Below are positions 22,162 through 32,360 of a stretch of 64,000 nucleotides of DNA, one piece after another. The stretch spans positions 1,071,110 through 1,135,109 of the forward strand of contig SIJG01000027.1 in the NCBI GenBank assembly GCA_023374025.1. The letters run 5' to 3'. Position numbers and translations under genes: made by a program. The notes beneath the pieces were generated by a model. That model made no database searches. It saw only the letters and a list, made by a program, of their open reading frames with translations, and had not been told where the DNA came from. How positions within the stretch are numbered: position 1 is the stretch's first letter; the number at the start of each line of letters is the position of its first letter. This stretch comes from Heterodera schachtii. Lineage: Eukaryota; Nematoda; Chromadorea; Rhabditida; Heteroderidae.

Positions 22162-24335
22162 TCAGAAGAGCTCACTCGGCGTTGGTGGCGTATTTGGTGG
22201 TGGCACAGTCGCCGATGTTGGCACAGTTTTCGATGTTGACACAGTCGGTAGCCTCGCCGGAGGTTTGTCATTGGCCATGTCCTCATTCAGCTCGCCATAC
22301 TCGCATGTGCAACGAGGATTTGTGAAATTAAAACCTTTCAAATTTTCCAATGTGGTTTGGTAAAAGATGGGACATTCTTCAATTTCTTCGATCCAATCAC
22401 ATTGCCAATAAGTGATTGCGTATGCCGGATTGCCCTCTAAAACAAGCTGCAATCAATTTAAAAACGGTCCGACTTATGTGAACCGTAAGTCAACCGCTAC
22501 ATTCATTTATCGTACATATATTTATTATTTTTGGGTATTTGGCTCGGCTCGCGGCAAATTGTGATAAAGTCACACGAAAAATGGAGGATGAGTGGTACTT
22601 ATTCACGCGGGCGGAAGTTTGGGCACCAAATTATGGATGGATTCAAAAAACAAAAAATGTTTAATTGTCTAAAAATTATCTAATTCAGGGTTCGGATCGG
22701 ACAAACTCCCTTTCTAAGGACGGACGGGCATAACGGTTTCCAAGGACGTAAGGGGAAAATTCCCTTAAATTCAAGGACATTTAAAAATCTTATCATAGAC
22801 GATCAAAAATGATTACTACATTTATCCAAATTGTTTATATTTTTTGCCGGAATGAATTTTTACCAATATTTTTTTTTTGTTTCAGTTTGTTATTTTCCTT
22901 ATGACTAGGGATGCAATTTATAGTTGCTAAAAAGTGCCAAAATAATTAGTTTTTAGTTTCTAAAAAACCCCCAAAATAGTTGCTAAATCAAATTTAGGGA
23001 TGTAAAATGACAGAATTTATTCAAAAAAGTAAAAAAAAAAAATAGGCTAAATCATTAATTAGATACATACCTAATTTTCAAAACCAAAAATTATCGTCAA
23101 TAAAATAAATAAATTAATTTTGGAATGATTTTTTTGAGAAATTTTTCATTTCTTAGGAGTGCATTTTTGAAAAATTTCGGGTCGATTCTTAGGGATGTAT
23201 TTTTTGAAAAAAATTTTTAAGTCGATTCTTAAGGGTGTTTTTTTCCTTTTTATTGCATTTTTGTTAACAAATTTTGGGAAAAACGCCAAAATAGTTGAAA
23301 ATAGTCTTTTTTTCAAAAATTTTATAGTTTTTTAGTTGCCAAAAATAAAAAACTAGAAAATAGTTGCTAATAACTCGAATAGTAGCTTAACAACAGCCGA
23401 AAAAAAAACATGTTTTTCGTGCATTTCAGGCCACGAGGAGCTCAGGAAAAAAATAGTGAAAAAACTATAAATTGCATCCCTACTTATGACACCGCATATG
23501 CACTTTTTTGCGGCGCACTTTTTCCAGAAGATTTACGTGGAAGGGGGGGGGGGGGGGGTGCGGCGGTGCCGATAAGCGCCGCCGGGGAAAAATTTGAAAT
23601 TTTGAGTGAGATTTGTTAACAGATTTTCACAATAAGTGCAGATTTTGCGGTTTTATGACAATGGCAACAACCATTTTTTACTTTTCAGACCACTTTTTGC
23701 GGCGCGGAATGCTCATTCTCAAGGACATCTTGAATTCAAGGCTATTTTCAAATTTTCAAGTGAGAGGGCCCAATTTCAAGGACGTCCTTGCCATTCAAGG
23801 ACGAATCCGAACCCTGCTTTAATTTAAAAGCATAGTAAAATTAATTAAGTTAGGAAGTGAAAATTTTTAACGGGTAAAAAAGTTTATTGACACTCTATCA
23901 TTATTTTGACCAGTTTTGACCGGAGACCGGGAAAAGTCCCTGTTTTTTTCCGGTTTTCCCAGCCAAAAAGTCCCGGTTTTGCCCAAATTTCCCATGAAAA
24001 ACTACGGGTTACAAGCCCATGAAAACCCTTATGGCGGACGGGTCTCCGGCTCAGTATCCGATCTCTACTGTGCAATATCCCAAGTCATTCACCAGTAAAA
24101 CAGTAGACAGTCAAACAATATCGCTGATCAAATATGCACTCTTTAGTTGTGGCATTTATGTATATCGAATAGCCCGTCTCTTCCATAGCATCGCCGAATT
24201 TGCACTTCAATCCTTTCAATTTAAAATTAAGTTTATGCTTATTAAATAAGATAATGTTTTACCTGAGCAATGTCCGAGCAGGATAGTAAGCCCGTAGGCA
24301 AAAAGAATTATACTCAATGCTCCAATGGGTGTCAT
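22162..24335 (-). CDS. Cys-rich small secreted protein, complete (locus m3, 155 aa)
   Basis: Three exons give one open frame of 468 nt: exon 1 24335-24263 (73 nt), exon 2 24212-24093, exon 3 22436-22162; both introns are phase 1 with GT-AG ends. Exon 1 is a signal peptide (MTPIGALSIILFAYG..., cleavage near GHCSG). Exon 2 reads G-LKCKFGDAM, then KEC, RYC and YC-FTG. Exon 3 reads YWQCDW, EEC, then CTCEYG with a following NDK, and ends in a Thr/Pro-rich tail. The eight cysteines in the order 4+4 with a final C-x-C resemble disulfide-rich extracellular modules such as Ly6/ET-type domains (inference, unverified). Intron 2 is 1.66 kb because two nested hAT-like elements sit in it, yet the frame is intact. 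Confidence 0.75.
22686..23816. mobile_element. hAT-like element (outer) in intron of m3
   Basis: Inverted termini CAGGGTTCGGATCGG and CGAATCCGAACCCTG bound a segment with repeated 'caaggac' words near both ends. The flanking octamers (atctaatt, ctttaatt) match at six of eight positions, compatible with an old target duplication. A second element is inserted at 22906-23482, and a GC hairpin lies at 23560-23587. Confidence 0.6.
22906..23482. mobile_element. hAT-like MITE (inner, nested)
   Basis: Termini TAGGGATGCAATTTATAG and its inverse, with an exact 8-bp target duplication cttatgac (22898-22905 and 23483-23490). The same family appears at 62779-63828 and in fragments at the window start, 19816 and 49010-49160. 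Confidence 0.85.
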
Positions 24336-25601
24336 TTACATATAATCTGTCTTTAATGAGGTCATTTGAATTTATTTTGTTTATTTTTTTACAATAGGAA
24401 AGGTTTTATATTTGATTTTGACTAAAAAATAGCCCAAAAAGGCAAAATTTTTCTTACTTGCCTAATTTGGCGTTTTTTTTGTGCCGAATTAAGGTGCTTT
24501 TTTAGCGATTTTTGTTGTTTGATTACATTAAAATTCTTTCTTTATGGAAATTGAATGTAAAAATAACATATTTGTCAACTCATTTGCTATTTAAATTAAA
24601 ATAATTATTTTTCCGAAAGCCAAATGAATTCAATTCCCACACAACTGACTAATATGAAAGAGTATTAATGTTAAAAATGAATATTATTTTTTGCTTCACA
24701 TTTTATCTGATCAAAATGGGGGGTGAATTATGGTGACTCGGAGAAAGGGAATTTAGTAAATTTGACATTATTCGAAAGCTCCACATGTCGAAAAGCTATT
24801 GATAAGCTTTTACTAAGGGACTAAAAATTTATAAAAAGCTGCAACTCGGAAAATGCAAAAAAAAAAAATCAGATTTTTGCATATTTTATTTTAAAACTTT
24901 TTTACATGTCGGCATTTCTTTGTGATTTTTGGGAAGCCGATAGAGCTTGTTAGGTACTTTATTTGTGCCTATTAAGGTGCCTTTTTTGCGAGTATTTTTT
25001 TTGTCTAAAAGTGGAGACCTATTGTCAATACCTACATTCTTAGTATCAAACGAAATATAGAGTTTTTTCTAGACCTAAAATTCTGGTCTAAAAGCAACAC
25101 AAAAAAATTATTCTTGAATATCCTAGAAAAAAGCTTCGTTTCGTGTTTTCTCGTTATATATTTTTTTTATTAATGTCAGTATTTGCTCTTTTTTTTTGTA
25201 TTTATGAATTCCCGGGACTTTAAGCCTTCATTTGATACCAAGAATGGCACGATATAGAGCCAAAATTAATATATTTGACAACTCATATGCTATTTTCAAT
25301 TAAATAATTAATTATTTTTCCGAAAGCAAAATGAATTCAATTCCCTCCCACTGATGATTCATATGAAAGAATGTAAAAATGCACAAATGATTTTTGCTTC
25401 ACATTAACTAATCAAAATGGATGTGAATTATGATGGTGGTAGTGAAAGGGAAGTGAATAATTTATCGAAAGAATTTTTTGATATAAAATAATAAACAAAT
25501 TTGCATTTACAAATTTTATCAAAACGCAAAATAATTATTGACTTTTTATACATACATAATCCATCAGAAAAGAGAGAGGAAAAAGCGAATAAAATCAAAT
25601 A
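24336..25601. other. AT-rich intergenic with a direct repeat pair
   Basis: Two related segments (about 24540-24720 and 25260-25440) share 'ttttccgaaagc' and 'aatgaattcaattcc' words in the same orientation. No exon is identified. This divides the divergently transcribed loci m3 (minus) and m4 (plus) and should hold both promoters. Confidence 0.5.
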
Positions 25602-25609
25602 ATAATAAA

Positions 25610-25878
25610 TAGGGTTTCGTTTTTTAGGCACAAAAAATCGCAAAATTGGCACCTAAAAAGGCAGAAAAAAATCGCAAAATTGGCACCTAAAAAGGCAGAA
25701 AAAAATCGTAAAATTGGCACAAAAATAGGCATTTAGGCATTAAGCACGAAAAGTCCAAAATAGGCAAGGTTAGGCATCTTAGACACCCCAAACCAAGTGA
25801 AAATTGCATTTTTCGTGCTTATTTGAGCGTATCAAGTGCGCAGAAATTTTTGGCATTTGCCTAAAAAACGAAGCCCTA
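25610..25878. mobile_element. hAT-like MITE (269 bp) upstream of m4
   Basis: Inverted termini TAGGGTTTCGTTTTTTAGGC / GCCTAAAAAACGAAGCCCTA with an exact 8-bp duplication ataataaa (25602-25609 and 25879-25886). The interior is tandem 'ggcacctaaaaaggcag' units. It ends 73 bp before the start codon of m4, so it lies in that gene's promoter region. Confidence 0.85.
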
Positions 25879-25951
25879 ATAATAAATAATAATAATAAAA
25901 ATAATAAATTAAATAGTAAATATTTTGGTAAAATTAAAATATTGTTCTCCA

Positions 25952-27258
25952 ATGCGACAGACACTGATGACTTTCTTTCTGCCGTTTTTCATCTTCTTCG
26001 CCCATCTGACAGCGAGTCTCTTCGGTAAGCAATTTTGGGTATTTGAAGGTAAGCAATTTGAGTCGACAAATCATCATTTTAAAATTATGTTTATTTATAA
26101 ATTTTCAAGGCCTCAAGTGCAAATTTGGAGACGAAATGCGGCCAGCATTGATCAAAAAATTCATGGACTCCGGACAATGCCCTCCTACAACGGATAGACA
26201 GGAGACGAAGCATTGTGTGGCAAAAATCTGTACAACAGGTCCACCACCACCCGCTCCAAATGGACGCTAGCTAGTTCAGGAAAATCTCGAAAAATTTGGT
26301 TAAATTTCAAAAAAGTTACGGCCAAAGGATTTTTCGAAACTTTTGGTCGTCACTTTTTTTAAACTTAACTAATTTTTTTGAGATTTCGTAGACAGATAGA
26401 GAGCAAACACTTACGGCTATCGAATGGATATCAAATTCACTCAATTAGGACAACTAAGAAATGAGTTATACTCCAAAAAGCGAGCTGGCGCCCATTTGGT
26501 CGGCGCCCAAGAAAAATGGGTCTTAAATAATATTGGAATTGATTGCACTCTTTGTCCTTGAGTAGTGCCAGGGACAGTCCTTGAAAAGCATACTTGTCTA
26601 CATATTAGAACAACGACTTCAATCATGTTCTTGAACAAAAACCTAACACTATATTTTAAGTGAAATGTCCTTAAGAATTAGTTTGATTTTAACTGCAATG
26701 TCCTTAAGAATTGGAATGCTATTTGAAATGTCCTTGAAAATTCATTTTTAAATATAAATTTTCCAAAATTTTGTATCAAGGACTTTTGAGTTATTGGGCT
26801 GATGGTTTGAGAAAGAACCGGTCAAAACGAATTCAAATCCCGAGAAAATCCGGCTTTGGATTCGATAAAACAAAAGTTCGGATTCGGTGTTTACGAAAAA
26901 ATTTATTCCATCGCTAAGAGAACAACACAAATGGCACCAAAATTTAGATGAGGTTCCCAATTTTGCCTTCATTAGTTGGATGTGTGCTGGCGAAAAGAAT
27001 GCCAAACAATGTGCGGATCAACGGAAGGATAAGGTGGTGGCGGAAATGGGGCTCAAAAACATTTCATGCGAATGCCATTACGGTGGAGAGGGTGAAGACT
27101 ATGGCAATGAAAAGTTCAAGCTTCCGCCGCCTGTCGACCCGAACGAAAAAGGTGATCACACTGATCATGATCAGGGAAGAAGAGATTTGAGGCTGTTGAC
27201 AAAAACGATCAAAATGGGCGTTAGTCAAAAAACCATTAAATGGAATAGGTTAGTTTGA
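25952..27258 (+). CDS. Cys-rich small secreted protein, complete (locus m4, 170 aa)
   Basis: Three exons: 25952-26024 (73 nt, the same length as in m3), 26110-26238 and 26948-27258, total 513 nt, joined by phase-1 GT-AG introns. Exon 1 is a signal peptide (MRQTLMTFFLPFFIFFAHL...). Exon 2 reads G-LKCKFGDEM, then GQC, KHC and KIC-TTG. Exon 3 reads SWMCAG, KQC, then CECHYG with YGNEK after it, then a Pro-rich and His/Asp-rich tail. The cysteine pattern matches m3. Intron 2 (709 bp) contains a foldback repeat at 26280-26520. If intron 2 were retained, translation would stop at 26268-26270, so splicing decides the product. Secretion is well supported; the target and role are unknown. Confidence 0.75.
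26280..26520. repeat. Foldback repeat, copy 5 (in intron of m4)
   Basis: Carries the family words 'cttacggctatcgaatgg', 'tttcaaaaaagttacggcc' and an end block with hyphenated ggcgcc ('ctggcgcccatttggtcggc'), as in copy 1. Confidence 0.6.
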
Positions 27259-27289
27259 CAAAAAATTATTCATAACTTTGCCAAAATGA

Positions 27290-27555
27290 ACCAAATTTTA
27301 AAAGTTTGGTACTTTCGATAGCCCTAAGGGTTTTCTACTACAAAATTTCAAAAAAAAAAAAATTCTTAAAATTTCAAAAAAGTTATGACCTGAGAAATTC
27401 AAGAAATCAGGTTTTTCTAAATATTTTTGAACATAGCTTCCTTGATGCTTAACGAAACTTTTTGAAATTTTGCAGGATAATAGAAAAGATTTAGGTCTAT
27501 CGAATGGTACCAGTAAAATTTGGTTGTTTTTGAGTAAAATTATAGCAAAAAGAAA
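27290..27555. repeat. Foldback repeat, copy 6
   Basis: Two inverted arms share 'tcgatagccctaagg' and 'aggtctatcgaatgg' words either side of a central 'gaacatagcttcc'. It lies directly after the stop of m4. Confidence 0.6.
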
Positions 27556-28036
27556 TTTCCATATGAGATTTCGTACCAATTTCCGTGCTGACAATGAGTC
27601 GAACCAAAAAAATATCAATTCGACTAACCTAAAAGAAGTATCAATGATAGTAATATGTATTTAAATTTAATTTTTTATCGTAAAATTTAAACTCGATAAT
27701 TTTTTCCCAAACTTTTTTGAAAACTTAATTAAATTTTTAATATTTAACAGAATAATAGATAAATTTTTGTTCTATTTAATCACATAAAGGGAGAGGTATG
27801 GATGGCTTAATTGAAGTTTGATCAATTTTTATGCATTTAAACGACTAATTTACCTTTTTGGATGTCCATAAAAATATGACACATTTAATAGGGTCTAAAT
27901 TTTATTAGAAAAATTAAATTTAAATATTTATTATTTTATCGATGATAATTTTTTAAATCGCTTATCTTCAGCAAAACCAACGAAAAGCCAAGAATAAATG
28001 AAACTAAAAATTGGAGTGATTAATTAATTAATTTAG
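27556..28036. other. AT-rich intergenic stretch
   Basis: No exon is recognised. A signal-peptide exon for the next locus was sought here and not found. Confidence 0.4.
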
Positions 28037-28727
28037 CGCCACTGTGTAAGGCAGGAGCAATCGATGCAAGCAGCCGTGGTGAGGTGATCCGTGCAGCTTG
28101 CCCTAAAGGGCAGCATTATTGCTTCGCGTCAAGCTGTGCCAGAAAGAGTAAGAAAAGTGGTACTCCCCCGGGAAATGCCTCCGTAATACAGTATTGCTTA
28201 AATAAAGTACAGTATCTTTAAGTATAGTTTATTACAAAAGGTCCAAATTATACAAAAAACCTTTCTGAATTTAATTCCTTTGTTGGCAGTTTTCCAACTC
28301 CCTGGCAATTAGCCTTTAATTAACAAGAGACCGAGAGAGGTCGATTAATTTAGGCTTTTTTGGGATTTTTAGCAACTATTTCAGCACTTTTTTAGCAACT
28401 ATTTAGATAAAAATTTCTCGATTTTTAGCACATAAAAACCCGGGCCCTGCTGATGACCAATGGGATGTTTTGGTGTGGGGATGTGCTGAAACGGACGCTG
28501 GCACTTGTGCCGTTTTGGAAACAAAATTATCGCAAGCCATGAACAACACTGTTGCGTTCTCTTGCGAATGCCATTATGGCGCCAGGGATGTTGATTTGGC
28601 AAATGAGCAAAAGCTGATCCGTCATCTGTTCCCGCCGCCCATTGCCGCTTCTACCGATGCCGTTTCAATTGCAGTAATCGCACCAATATGGATGAAATAC
28701 AAAATTTTTTGCATATTGTTTACATAA
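28037..28727 (+). CDS. Cys-rich secreted family, exons 2-3 (locus m5)
   Basis: Exon 2 (28037-28159) reads APLCKAG..., AACPKGQHYCFASSC and ends in the phase-1 context SG|GT. Exon 3 (28429-28727) follows an acceptor tttttag and reads VWGCAE, TCAV, then CECHYG with DLANEQ, FPPP and a stop at 28725-28727. Phases and cysteine order fit m3 and m4. The beginning of exon 3 overlaps repeat-like sequence, and the last 20 or so residues are hydrophobic (IFCILF), which could reflect read-through into an intron. The signal-peptide exon is missing from the visible upstream DNA. Probably a partial or recently damaged copy. Confidence 0.6.
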
Positions 28728-29880
28728 AATTATATTTTATTTTTTTGCAAATTTAGCAATGTAAAAATGAGTGTACAAATTTTTTAAAATATATTTAACA
28801 AAAAATTAAAAAATTAGTCGAATAAATATATAATTTTTATTGCAGCCATGACTGTTGGACATCATTCTGCTACTGCTGTTTGAAAACGCGAATGTGTTGA
28901 TTGCGAGATGAAGAAATAAGACGAATTTTTTATAGAAAAAACTAAAAAAAAAAAAAAAATCGAATTTTACTTATTTACGGAATCTATTTCCATACCTTTG
29001 TTATACATATACTAAAACTATGTTAAACATGCTTTGCTGTTCTATTGGTTTTTCATATTTATTATGTGTATTTATATACCGTATTCCATAAAATAAAGGC
29101 CCGGGGCTTTATTTTTCAACCCTCCGCTAATTTGGAGGGGGGGGGGCTGTACTTTAGGAAACGGTATTTGTAATGCGGGGATTCCCGTTCCCGGGGATAT
29201 GAGAAACGGAAACCCGCGATGGTGATGAAATCCCGGGGGTCCCCTCACGCACCGCTGAAAGGTTACCCCACATTTGCGCCCCAGACTTTGCGCCTCGGAC
29301 ATTTGCGCCCCACACTTTTGCGCCCCGGACATTACGCCTATGTCCAAAATCGGGTTCAAATTTAAAATTTTCAGTCCCGGACGGCTTAAACAGCTTTAAA
29401 CATACGACAGAAAGTGATTATATCCATATATTTGCTCGTTATTTCTTAACTTTAATGCTGCTGTTTAGGCTATCAGGAATTGCAAAAAAACTCAAATTTA
29501 AACCCCATTTTGGACAAAGGCGCAAATGTCTGGACACGCGCTTAAACATACTTCAAAAGTTAAAAAAATAATAATATTTATACCCGAAACCGAAAAAAGT
29601 AAAAAAAAAAAAATTTAGTAAATTTTTTGAAATTTTAAGCAATTTTCTTAACAAATTTGCATTAAAATACTCACCCGGCGGCGCCTATCGGCACCGCCGG
29701 ACAAATCGAATTTTTGACTTCAGCCCCCCCCCCCCCCCCCGGCCCTTGTTCCTGCTCCCCCAACTGTCCATCTGTCATTTTTTTTTAAAAACAAAGCCAA
29801 CAAATGAGAATAACAAAATAATTAATCATTTTAATTCATTTCCGTCAATTTCTTATTTTATTGTATTAAAACAAAAATTT
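28728..29880. other. Intergenic repeats
   Basis: Contains a small TACCGTATT inverted-repeat element (29077-29166), a run of 'tttgcgcc' words (29268-29340), a GC hairpin (29673-29702) and a poly-C tract (29725-29741). No gene is seen. Confidence 0.5.
29077..29166. mobile_element. Small TACCGTATT foldback MITE, copy 1
   Basis: Begins taccgtattcc and ends with the inverted word acggta, with 'ctttatttttcaaccc' in the left half and a G-run opposite. A second copy is at 34456-34560. Confidence 0.6.
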
Positions 29881-30345
29881 TCCGTCTAAAATGTTCAGCA
29901 GTTTTTTGGCGCTGGGTAATTGGTGTTAATGTGTGATGATTTGGCATTAACAGAGCGACCAGCGGTCGGTTTTGCTTTCGCATTGCACAAAAATTGATGC
30001 TGCTGCGGATATTAGCATTGACTTTCCACGTTTACATAATTAGCAAGTACACGACCACCATCACCACTACCACAACACTAATTGGGCATCAACTAAATGA
30101 ATGAATGGACTAATGACTGATTTGTGTGGGTGGCGAATGGGATGGAACTTGATGGGATAGGGGTGAATGGATTGTCATCGGATAGGATGGACGGAAGGAC
30201 ACAGTTTTGTGGACAATTTGTCATCGGACGGAAGTACGCAGATTTTGTGGACAGTTTGTCATCATGGGAACAAAACATCCAACCCAGCCAAACCCATCCA
30301 ACACTGATCAGCAGCGAGCAGAAGTGGACCACCCATTGTGACACC
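29880..30345. repeat. Right arm of large inverted duplication
   Basis: Reverse complement of 15389-15790 and 14134-14160, with numerous small indels. The secreted-protein paralog follows at 30786, mirroring the gene at 12819-13142. The arms are therefore older than the hAT insertion at 14161, which interrupts only the left arm. Confidence 0.75.
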
Positions 30346-30785
30346 ACTTCCCCTCCCCCCCCCCACTTATAATGTGATAGCTGGCCACACATTTTACATA
30401 GTTTGAGAGGCCATAATTTTCTGATAGGCAGTTAAATAAAACAAATATTTTTTGACGCTAGTTAAAAAGTGGCCACTTTTGATCACAGTGGGGACGGACA
30501 CTTTAGTTTGATCTTGTAATGAAAATTTGCTCTTGAATGAGAGTTTTGGGGGTGCTTGATCATGACGAACGAATCTGAATTCTATTTTCAGCAATTTCCT
30601 TCGAACCTAAATTTGAACAAAAATCATAAAACAAGACATTTGAAGTTTCGACTTTTGTTCATGTTCGGATTAGGGATTATAAATGGTCAAAAACAAAAAT
30701 GTCAAATTCGTGATCACTGATCAGGCACCCCAAAAAACACTCGAGAATGGCACCTATTTTTTCTTCCTCATTTTCCTCTTTGAGG
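30346..30785. other. Upstream region of secreted glycine-zipper gene copy 2
   Basis: AT-rich with a poly-C run at 30353-30363. No other exon. An in-frame ATG at 30747 lies upstream of the preferred start at 30786. Confidence 0.45.
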
Positions 30786-31148
30786 ATGTTGATCGTCATG
30801 TCATGGCAGTGCCTTCTTCGCCTCCTCCTCCTCCTCCCGCTTCTCGCCATGCTCTTAAATGTGCCCAATGCTGGACACGCTTATACATTGAAGCGGGACC
30901 ATGCTTTATTGGCTTACACGCCATACAATCAAAGCAATAGCGGGGAGGAAGGCGGGCCGGAAATAGATGCCGTAGTTTCTGGCGCAACAATCGGCTTTGG
31001 AGTTGGAGTCGCAATTGGCTCTATTATTATTCCAATTTTTGGCCTTGGCACATTGTTGGGCGGCTTTTTTGGCACAGCGAGTGGAGCAGTAGTTGGCAAA
31101 CTCGTTTATGAAGGGAAGCGCAAACGTTGCTTGGTATGGAAGGGTTGA
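30786..31148 (+). CDS. Small secreted glycine-zipper protein, copy 2 (120 aa)
   Basis: I chose the ATG at 30786 because it aligns with the start of the copy at 13142 and places the signal peptide at the N-terminus; 30747 would add 13 residues. The signal peptide (LLRLLLLLPLLAMLL) ends near AGHA. The mature part has KRDH, LAYTPY and an acidic Ser/Gly/Glu segment, then a hydrophobic glycine zipper including GGFFGTASGAVVG (spacing G-x3-G-x3-G-x3-G), and a basic C-terminus GKRKRC...KG. Glycine zippers pack helices in membranes, so membrane insertion or self-assembly after secretion is possible (inference). It is a single exon. No named family is recognised. Confidence 0.75.
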   Translation: MLIVMSWQCLLRLLLLLPLLAMLLNVPNAGHAYTLKRDHALLAYTPYNQSNSGEEGGPEIDAVVSGATIGFGVGVAIGSIIIPIFGLGTLLGGFFGTASGAVVGKLVYEGKRKRCLVWKG

Positions 31149-31338
31149 AAGAATTAATTCATGTTTCTTTGGCTGCTTAAAACAATATTTCGGTGATAAA
31201 AAGCGAAATTTGTACAAATTTGAATTGAAACCCCAAAGGCATGAAATAATAATTTAAAAGTAGTAAAAAAGGTAGAGTAATTGATAATTTTAACCGGTTT
31301 TTAAGTGAACAAGAAAGTTTTTTTCCTTGTTCTCGATT
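31149..31338. other. 3' flank of glycine-zipper gene copy 2
   Basis: A/T-rich; contains aataat-type stretches that could include polyadenylation signals, but none can be singled out. Confidence 0.3.
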
Positions 31339-32360
31339 CGAGAACTCGGTACCCCCGGGCGTTGGACACGGTACACCCGGGCCCGCTTTAAAAACTTGGA
31401 AACGGTACGCCCGGGCCCGGTTTAAAAAGTTGGACCCCTTACCCATGGGCCCGGTTTTAAAAGTTAGACCCTTACCTGGTTCCCAGTTTAAAAGTTGGAC
31501 ACGGTACGTCCGGGCCCGGTTTAAAAAGTTGGACCCGGTACCCATGGGCCCGGTTTAAAAAGTTGGACCCTTACCTGGTTCCCGGTTTAAAAACTAGGAC
31601 ACGGTACCCCCGGGTGTTGGACACGGTACACCCGGGCCCGGTTTAAAAACTTGGACACGGTACGCCCGGGCCCGGTTTAAAAACTTGGACACGGTACACC
31701 CGGGCCCGGTTTAAAAATTTACCCCGTACTCATGGGCCCGGTTTTAAAACTTAGACCTTACCTGGTTCCCAGTTTAAAAGTTGGACACGGTACGTCGGGG
31801 CGTTGGACACGGTACACCCGGGCCAGGTTTAAAAACTTGGACACGGCACGCCCGGGCTCGGTTTAAAAACTTGGACACGGTACGCCCGGGCCCGGTTTAA
31901 AAATTTGGGCCCCGTACCCATGGGCCCGGTTTTAAAACTTAGACCCTTACCTGGTTCCCAGTTTAAAAGTTGGACAGGGTACGTCCGGGCCCGGTTTAAA
32001 AAGTTGGACCCGGTACCCATGGGCCCGGTTTAAAACTTAGACCCTTACCTGATTCCCGGTTTAAAAAACTTGGGCCCGAGACCCCCGGGCTTGGATTAAA
32101 AATTTGAAAACCTTACCCGGGCCCGGTTTAAAAACTTGGACCCTTACCTCGTTCCCGACAAGGTACGCCCGGGCTCGGTTTAAAAACTTGGGCATGGTAC
32201 TCCAAGGTCGGTTTAAGAACTTGGACCCTTACAAGGGCCCGGTTTAAAAACTTGGACCCTTACCTCGTTTCCCAGTTTAAAAACTTAGACACGATACGTC
32301 AGGGCTCGGTTTAAAACTTGGGCATGGTACTCCAGGGTCGGTTTAAGAACTTGATCTTCG
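31339..32360. repeat. CCCGGG-rich tandem satellite (~34-bp unit)
   Basis: About 30 diverged tandem units of the form ggacacggtacrcccgggcc followed by cggtttaaaaactt. Variants replace cccggg by catgggccc or ttacctggttccc, giving a higher-order pattern of three unit types. Minus-strand frames read through it (GTGSNFLNRARTY repeats), but only because the unit lacks stops. Confidence 0.85.

Noticed and set aside
31177..32020. Repeated GTGSNFLNRARTY-type frames on the minus strand
   Set aside because: They follow the satellite period; the same phrase recurs because the DNA unit recurs.
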